Notes under the pieces: generated by a model
Database searches by the model: none
The model's input: the letters and a program-made list of their open reading frames with translations, nothing else
What the model was told of the DNA's origin: nothing
NCBI GenBank assembly: GCA_018902385.1
Contig: JABSSW010000033.1
Location: 124,001 to 188,000 of the forward strand
Reading direction: 5' to 3'
Length of the DNA stretch: 64,000 nt
From: Physcia stellaris
Lineage: Eukaryota > Ascomycota > Lecanoromycetes > Caliciales > Physciaceae
Shown here: positions 58,841 to 64,000 of the stretch, piece after piece
Layout of the letters: each line of letters begins with the position of its first letter
How positions within the stretch are numbered: the first letter of the stretch is position 1
Made by a program: the position numbers and the translations under genes

Positions 58841-59148
58841 TATAAGACACTCAGAATTCAAATCAACAGAGCATTGCGAGCCGAATTTCGATAAAATTAT
58901 ATCAAGCAATTCGATCATCGAAATTCGATAAATCATGAAAACGATCAGTTTGATCACGTCAGCATCAGATTTTCGATCAATTCAACAAGTTCATATTTTC
59001 GAATAGATTTCGAAGTGTGTGTACGATTGAACAGATTGACTGATTATATAAGCAGAAGTCTGTAAGATAATTAGTTCTGCAATTATTAGTCTAGTCATAC
59101 AATCGTTTCTGCTATACATCTCTGATGTCACATTTCTTGAATTTTACA
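58841..59148 (+). repeat. 3' LTR of element B
   Basis: 308 bp, ends TTACA, directly followed by the aaatt target copy and by resumption of the tandem array. Confidence 0.9.
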
Positions 59149-59400
59149 AAATTGTATAACGTATTGAAAGCGATCGAGATCGTGAAATCGTGACGAAATA
59201 AAAAGATATGTTGCAGATTGCAATGACTGCAATGATCGCAAAAGTCGCAAAAAATGTAAAAGTTGTATAAATTACTGAAAAACGATCGAGATCGTGAAAT
59301 CGTGACGATATAACGAGATAAATTACAAATTGCAATGATTGCAATGACAGAATGATTGCAATGACTGCAATGATTGCAATAATTGTAAAAGTCGTTAACT
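59149..59400. repeat. tandem repeat array, right part
   Basis: Two further units with GATCGAGATCGTGAAATCGT at about 59170 and 59285, plus GCAATGATTGCAATGACTGC short repeats. Continuation of 52255-52642. Confidence 0.75.
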
Positions 59401-59689
59401 AAATTGTATAAAATGAGTGAATTTTTGAAAAACATTGAGACTGTAAATTCTTTTTCTGACGCAATGCATCGACTGATGTATAATATAAAAACTGCAATAA
59501 GTTTCTCTTTTTGTCAATAATTGTTGAGAATTTTTCTTGATTTCATGTTCGTGCAACTCAATTGAACGACGAATCAAATGTTCACATCAAATGATCGAGT
59601 CGTCGAGTTCATAACGAGCGTACAATTGATGAAAAGACTTTTTAAATCGACGAGATCAAAAAAACGTCTCAACAATCACTGACAGAAGT

Positions 59690-60010
59690 ATAGTATCACA
59701 ACAACGTGATATATAGTAAAGTCACAACAACGTGATATGTAATAGAACGTCGAATTGACTGATCTCGTCACAGCAACGTGATATGTAATAGAGTTACGAC
59801 ATACGTGATATGTAATTGAGCGTCAAATTGACTGATTTCGTCACAGCAACGTGATATGTAGTAAAGTCACAACAGCGCGATATGTAGTAGAATCACGACA
59901 AACGTGATATGTAATTGAGCGTCGAATTGACTGATCTCGTCACAACAACGTGATGTGTAGTAGAGCGTCGTTGACTGACTGACAAAGCGTCACAACAACG
60001 TGATCACATT
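59690..60010. repeat. minisatellite with ACGTGATATGTA core, nine copies
   Basis: Nine copies of about 24 bp of the form TCACAACAACGTGATATGTAxTA, grouped in a higher-order unit of about 100 bp separated by GAGCGTCGAATTGACTGATC. Each core holds a short inverted pair, TCAC..GTGA. Confidence 0.85.
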
Positions 60011-60082
60011 GTGCGAATAATATAATGATTAATAGAGCGTCGCATGACTTATATAACGAGCGAATAGTTCGAGCTCATAATC

Positions 60083-60250
60083 TGTTGAAGTATTTGATAT
60101 AAATCAGGTCAAAATCAGATCAATTGTAATGTGTAAGGATGACGATTCTATGTACAGAAAACCTGTTTATGTAGAGCTAAACGTATCACGTGACTCGGCT
60201 TAATACACCTCCGTATAGCAGCACCAACCCGTGAATCGTATACTGCAACA
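60083..60250. repeat. right LTR of the outer element
   Basis: 168 bp, TG..CA. It retains more CC/GG than the left LTR (for example ACACCTCCG where the left has ACATTTTCG). Carries ATCACGTG at 60185. Confidence 0.88.
60185..60192. promoter_or_regulatory. ATCACGTG palindromic E-box in right LTR
   Basis: Same site as in the left LTR at 52016. Confidence 0.35.
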
Positions 60251-61295
60251 CAATCACTCGCCACTACGAGATTGTCAAAGAAGTCTAACCGATAATTAGC
60301 TAACGTACTCATAGACCTTGTAGATCTCGTGAAAGTTGTGTTTCAGACCCCTGCTTGCGAGGTCTACGAGGTCGAAAAAAGTTTACTGTGGAGACCCTTA
60401 TTGGGTCATTGGGTCGCGACTATGAGTTACTTCGGAGCTCCAAAGTGTTCATCCGCTCTGACTCACCATGTAAGCTTGAGATGCATCAGATCGCCTGGCA
60501 AATTACCCCGCTTGTGCTGGGATTACTGATACTAAATACACTTCCACTTCCTATCGCTGATAGATGTTCACGGGAAGAAGTCTTTATCATATAAATCCAA
60601 AATGCTGAATAGCTTTAAGGCAGCCTGTTTCGAAATTTAAGGTTTTGTTTGTTTCCGTGTTCGACGAATACTATATACAGGACTTGATTCTCAACATTTC
60701 ATACGGGCCAAATCTGAAGCTGTCATTATGCCTGAAGAGGACCCTGAATCCGATGAAGAGAATCGAGTTATGAATAAGTAGCGTCGCCCAAGAAGTTAGA
60801 TTGTCCAGAGGAACGCGATCGAACGGAAATGATGAACGATCTCTCCAAAGAAAACACGAAATATTAGGAAGCTAGGCTGCCCATGTCATTACCGAGTACT
60901 GTGCAAATATCTCATACTCATGCATCCCACGCACATCTTGCTCATCCTTGGCCAAAAGTCATCAGTGTAACAAGCAAAAAATCAACGTCCCAAGTCGGGC
61001 AAATCTCGATCTGTAAGGATGTATCCGTACAAACTTGGTCCAATTGGTGTCAGGCCTGGGATATGGAAGGTGTCAAGCCCGCAGCGACCTTCTGTCGTTC
61101 TTTCTCTTAGGTTCTGCTTCAGCACCCTTGATCCAGTCGGCCGATGAAGGGCTTTTCAAGACCTTTTGCGGTCAGCTTCGAAAAACTGTAGGGGCATGAG
61201 GACGTGCTCCACAAAACCGGGGGTGTGATCTCAATGGGAAAGGGCATACTTACTGGCTTCCTAGAGTAAACTTCGAAACATTCTAGTCAAAGAGT
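60251..61295. other. non-genic stretch right of the transposon block
   Basis: Balanced composition. A short frame near 60728 (MPEEDPESDEENRVMNK) looks like a coding fragment without context. Nothing else supportable. Confidence 0.45.
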
Positions 61296-63000
61296 TCAAT
61301 CTATTTTAACGGAGATATTGCTGCTTTGCCAAAACCCAGAGCCATCCCACAGCTCTTCAGCAAATATGGAATCGTTCATTTGATGGTAGATATAGTTTTC
61401 TGTGCTATTTATTTGGAATGTAGTACTTAGGTGGCGGAATGGGAAATTCGCGGTTGGTGTTGGTATTCCTGGCCCATCCGTCAAGAAGGGATTCTCTAAT
61501 TTCGTCCCATTGAGCCACAACGCTTCGCCGTTCGCGAGACCGGCAAAGTCTGGCTGATATGTTTGGTTGATTTGGCTAACTATACTTTTGGAACCACCCA
61601 AATACTCGGAATCTGAAGACAGTCAGAACGATACTTAGCGCGTTCCTGTTTTTCTTATCGTTCTTAGCTTACACAATACTTCAATGGTCAAATTCCCTCG
61701 AGTATCGAAGGATATTCCGAGCCCCAGATATACTACACCATTATCCGCGGTCTTTGCAAAACAAAACATCAAGTTTCCATTATCTGTTTGGGAAAAACTG
61801 CAGCCTGAAATGAAACGAATGTCTACATTGACCAAGTTGTAAATCTCGCTAAGATTGGTACTTGCCAGAGACTCAATCTCGTCACTCATGTTTTGCCATT
61901 GCCATTGGGATCCAGAACCCTGGAAGCCATACAAGATGTTGATCACGTGTGAGGGATCCTTGTATGTCAGGAAGATCATGGTCTGGTTTGCTGTCCAGAT
62001 CACCATAGCCGATAGATGTTGGGAGTCTTGTGCTATGCGTATATCAGGCAACGACAAAACGTAATACGTACAATCTTCAGGAGACATCCTGCTGTCCATA
62101 TCATTACAGAATAAGTCAGATTATTCCACTTTGCTGAGACATAGAAGAGAGTCCAAGACTATTTCGTAAAAATTAAGTGTTCGATACTTGCAGAGGACAA
62201 GATGACTTACATCGTTGAACGACATAGGGGGGCCTCGGATTGCGGCCAGCGGAGTTCTGTTCCTCGCATCATTTGGTAGCTGAAAGTTCGAATTGAGATC
62301 AGCTGCCCAGATGTTCTTGTTCTTGGAATACATGGCTTGGCGAATTGTTCCGGTGGATTCCTGAAAGAAGAGTCGTCGATCATCGTCAGGAAGAGTGAGT
62401 GCCGCAATTGAAGTATTCTCCAGGATGCGATGCTTCGACGGGGGTGTTTGAGGGGTTTGAGAAGCCTGTAAATTGGAGGAAGCTAATGTTGCGCTTAACG
62501 TACGGTCAGAAAAACACACACGACCGATGGCATGACACAATTACCTCAAAATACTCGTAGATGAAGGCCTTTCACTCACTGTATGGGTCTGATCTCCTCC
62601 TCTTCGCGTCAACCCAAGACCTAGACCAACACCCAGACTGACCATAGCCATTACTGCTACTAAAGCAATGAGAGCGATGACCTTCCGACGTGAGCCATGG
62701 GCTGGTTTTGCATCGTTCGGAACAATGCTGTCGGTGGTAGGTACAAGTTTGGTCCGAACGGCCTCTGGTGGAGAGTTGTCGTAGAAGGTCTGTATCCCAT
62801 TGCCCAGAGACACCTTCGAGTCGTTAGTTTTTGCAGTGGCACGATCTAGTAGTACTCACTTGTGGAGGCACATTGTCACCTCGATATTCTGGTGCTAATA
62901 GGGTGTTGTCGATCTCTGGTGCTAATAGGGCGTTGTCGATCTCTGGCGCATTAGCAGCCGCATCGTCGAGCGCAAACCCAGCTGAAGCTGTAGATGCCAT
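61296..63000 (-). CDS. membrane-anchored fucose-lectin-like protein (second copy)
   Basis: Five exons, 63000-62860, 62813-62580, 62465-62188, 62088-61673 and 61612-61296, all GT..AG and in phase, 461 aa. The ATG at 63000 is the first in frame. The N-terminus holds repeats of APEIDN/APEYRG. SRRKVIALIALVAVMAMVSL starts a membrane helix at about 91-113. The ectodomain has propeller-type strands (DDRRLFFQESTGTIRQAMYS, GFQGSGSQWQWQNMSDE, DNGVVYLGLGISFDTRG) and several N-glycosylation sequons (NQT, NMS, NLS, NGT, NST, NIS). Same architecture as 34704-36203, but sequence is well diverged. The third donor (GTATCG) was chosen because GTAAGT nearby breaks phase, so that junction is less sure. Confidence 0.72.
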
Positions 63001-64000
63001 GTCAGCCGTGATCTCTTCACTTTTGTGATTTTCGAGGGAAGTCGCATACTCTGGAGCCACGTTTGTCTTTTGCAATTTGTTTCAAGGGCGTGGCAATGTC
63101 TGCATTAAAAGAAGGCAACCAGGCCGCGAGCGTCCAATCGATCTTCAGAGCGTGCTCGTTTGCCTTACCGAGGCACGATCATACAGAATCGATGTCGAGC
63201 TTTCAAAGGACCTTTTACTGATGATGAGATCTGATCTTTTGAGCTTCTTGTTAGACTTTGTATGATGAAAGTCTGAAAAGTGAGTATTGTCCAAGCTCTC
63301 GCAACGTTTTCGCGTACGGAAAACCGCCTTCATTGAGCCGCACAGTACCAATCTACTGCGACCTCCATTGATTTCTTAGATCAGCCTCTAAGTACCTACT
63401 ATCCGCCATCATTGGAGTTTGTGAATCAAGTTTTGTGGCAATACAATCCTCTGTCGGGAAGTCTCTTCTAATCTGTAGGTTAGGTCAATCATTGCTTAGA
63501 GAGACATACGTTGGTTGAGCTTCATCACATCTCATCGGTCGATTCCATCCCAATGAATTAAGTTGCTGTTATTTGGAGTATTTTGCTGTTTGTAGGTGTA
63601 CAGAAGCCGGAGGACTTCAAATACTTAAGACTTCTCACCTTTTGCCAAGCATACTAATGAGGAATAGGGTGTTTGTATAAGCGAGCCTCTAACTCGCTGC
63701 TAACGGCCAGAGCAGCCATTCAGGCTTCCAAATCAGGTCTATAGATATCCACCGGTGTCTATCCCATAGCAGCATATCTCCTTGGATTCCAGTGGTCATC
63801 TAGTATCGCTATTTCCCCGGTGAGATATTTATCAAAGCATAATTCTTTTCCCTTTTCTTGATGAGGACTGAACATTATTTGCGCGACATTTACTCAACGC
63901 TGAACGAGAGTGGATGATAGTTGAGAGTCAGGAAATGGTCAATCCACATACACGTTTCGCTGAGTAGCTTTTTCGGTATCATACGCAAATTCAAACGGTG
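63001..64000. other. upstream region of the second lectin-like gene; otherwise non-genic
   Basis: An in-frame stretch without ATG continues upstream of 63000 to about 63075 (KTNVAPEYATSLENHKSEE) and repeats the APEY motif, so a further 5' exon is possible. The rest shows no gene. Confidence 0.4.

Larger units (their letters stand above)
52648..59148 (+). mobile_element. Ty3/gypsy chromovirus-like LTR retrotransposon element B (6.5 kb), nested
   Basis: Direct LTRs of 308 bp each (52648-52955 and 58841-59148), starting TGTAAAGCACTC (TATAAG in the right copy) and ending TTACA. The target duplication is perfect: aaatt at 52643-52647 and 59149-59153. Gag, protease, RT, RNase H, integrase and chromodomain remnants follow in that order on the + strand. 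It is the longer, less decayed sister of element A. Many frameshifts and stops make it inactive. Confidence 0.9.
51914..60250. mobile_element. non-coding LTR element (TRIM/LARD-like) carrying a nested insertion
   Basis: Two 168-bp direct repeats, 51914-52081 and 60083-60250, start TGTTGAA and end TGCAACA. The 5 bp on each outer side are identical (CAATC at 51909-51913 and 60251-60255). These are the hallmarks of an LTR retrotransposon insertion. Removing the nested element B leaves only about 1.83 kb, with about 1.5 kb of internal DNA that consists of tandem repeats and no coding sequence. It is therefore non-autonomous and must have used proteins of another element. Orientation cannot be assigned with certainty. 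Confidence 0.85.

Noticed and set aside
59690-60010. CRISPR-like array
   Set aside because: Eukaryotic context, no unique spacers of constant length and no cas genes. It is a degenerate minisatellite.
63001-63075. Lectin-like gene starting at 63075
   Set aside because: The codon there is TTG. The first in-frame ATG is at 63000, though a spliced upstream exon remains possible.

Overview
This window looks like nuclear DNA of a filamentous ascomycete (Pezizomycotina). The class is my inference: gene content and style suggest Leotiomycetes, with modest confidence. The evidence is short introns (mostly about 45-65 bp) with GT..AG ends and CTAAC/CTGAC-like branch sites, single-copy fungal genes (NOC2, TIM10, mitochondrial lysyl-tRNA synthetase, GID2/RMD5, L-arabinitol dehydrogenase, an STB6-like gene), HET-domain genes, and a sharp split into AT-rich transposon blocks and a balanced-GC gene island.

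Layout. 1-16,790 is an extremely AT-rich block of dead retrotransposons. It holds the 3' part of a Ty3/gypsy chromovirus (1-5,182), then a Tad1-like LINE (5,183-6,589 and 12,019-about 16,790) split inside its endonuclease domain by a complete LTR retrotransposon (element A, 6,590-12,018, 5-bp target duplication). 16,800-51,900 is a gene island. In order it carries a possible small secreted protein (-), a nine-exon fungal rhodopsin-family receptor (+), an intact HET gene (+), NOC2 (-), a conserved unknown (+), a membrane-anchored fucose-lectin-like protein (+), mitochondrial LysRS (-) divergent from TIM10 (+), an STB6-like protein (-) divergent from GID2/RMD5 (+), an EthD-domain protein (+), L-arabinitol 4-dehydrogenase (+) and a decayed HET pseudogene (+). 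51,914-60,250 is a second AT-rich block: a non-coding LTR element with 168-bp LTRs and a perfect 5-bp target duplication. Its tandem-repeat interior is split by a second copy (element B, 52,648-59,148) of the element A family. 60,251-64,000 returns to balanced GC and carries a second membrane-anchored lectin-like gene (-).

The most unusual signal is the mutation pattern of the AT-rich blocks. Classical RIP turns CpA into TpA. Here CpA and CpG survive, and C followed by a pyrimidine (CpC, CpT) is almost absent, as are GpG and ApG. In 12,541-12,840 I counted 48 cytosines on the + strand: 26 CpG, 22 CpA, none CpC or CpT. Hand alignment of the three LTR pairs gives the same result: about 51 of 57 transitions lie in CpY/RpG context. 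This suggests a RIP-like genome-defence mutator with a non-canonical CpY target and CpC hit first. It would explain why tryptophan codons (TGG) became TGA and the reverse-transcriptase YLDD box became YLND in separate elements.

How the genes fit together: the island is mostly unlinked housekeeping genes in compact divergent pairs. Accessory genes (HET, receptor, lectin-like proteins, small secreted candidate) sit toward the transposon blocks. No secondary-metabolite cluster, CRISPR array, rRNA or convincing tRNA was seen.
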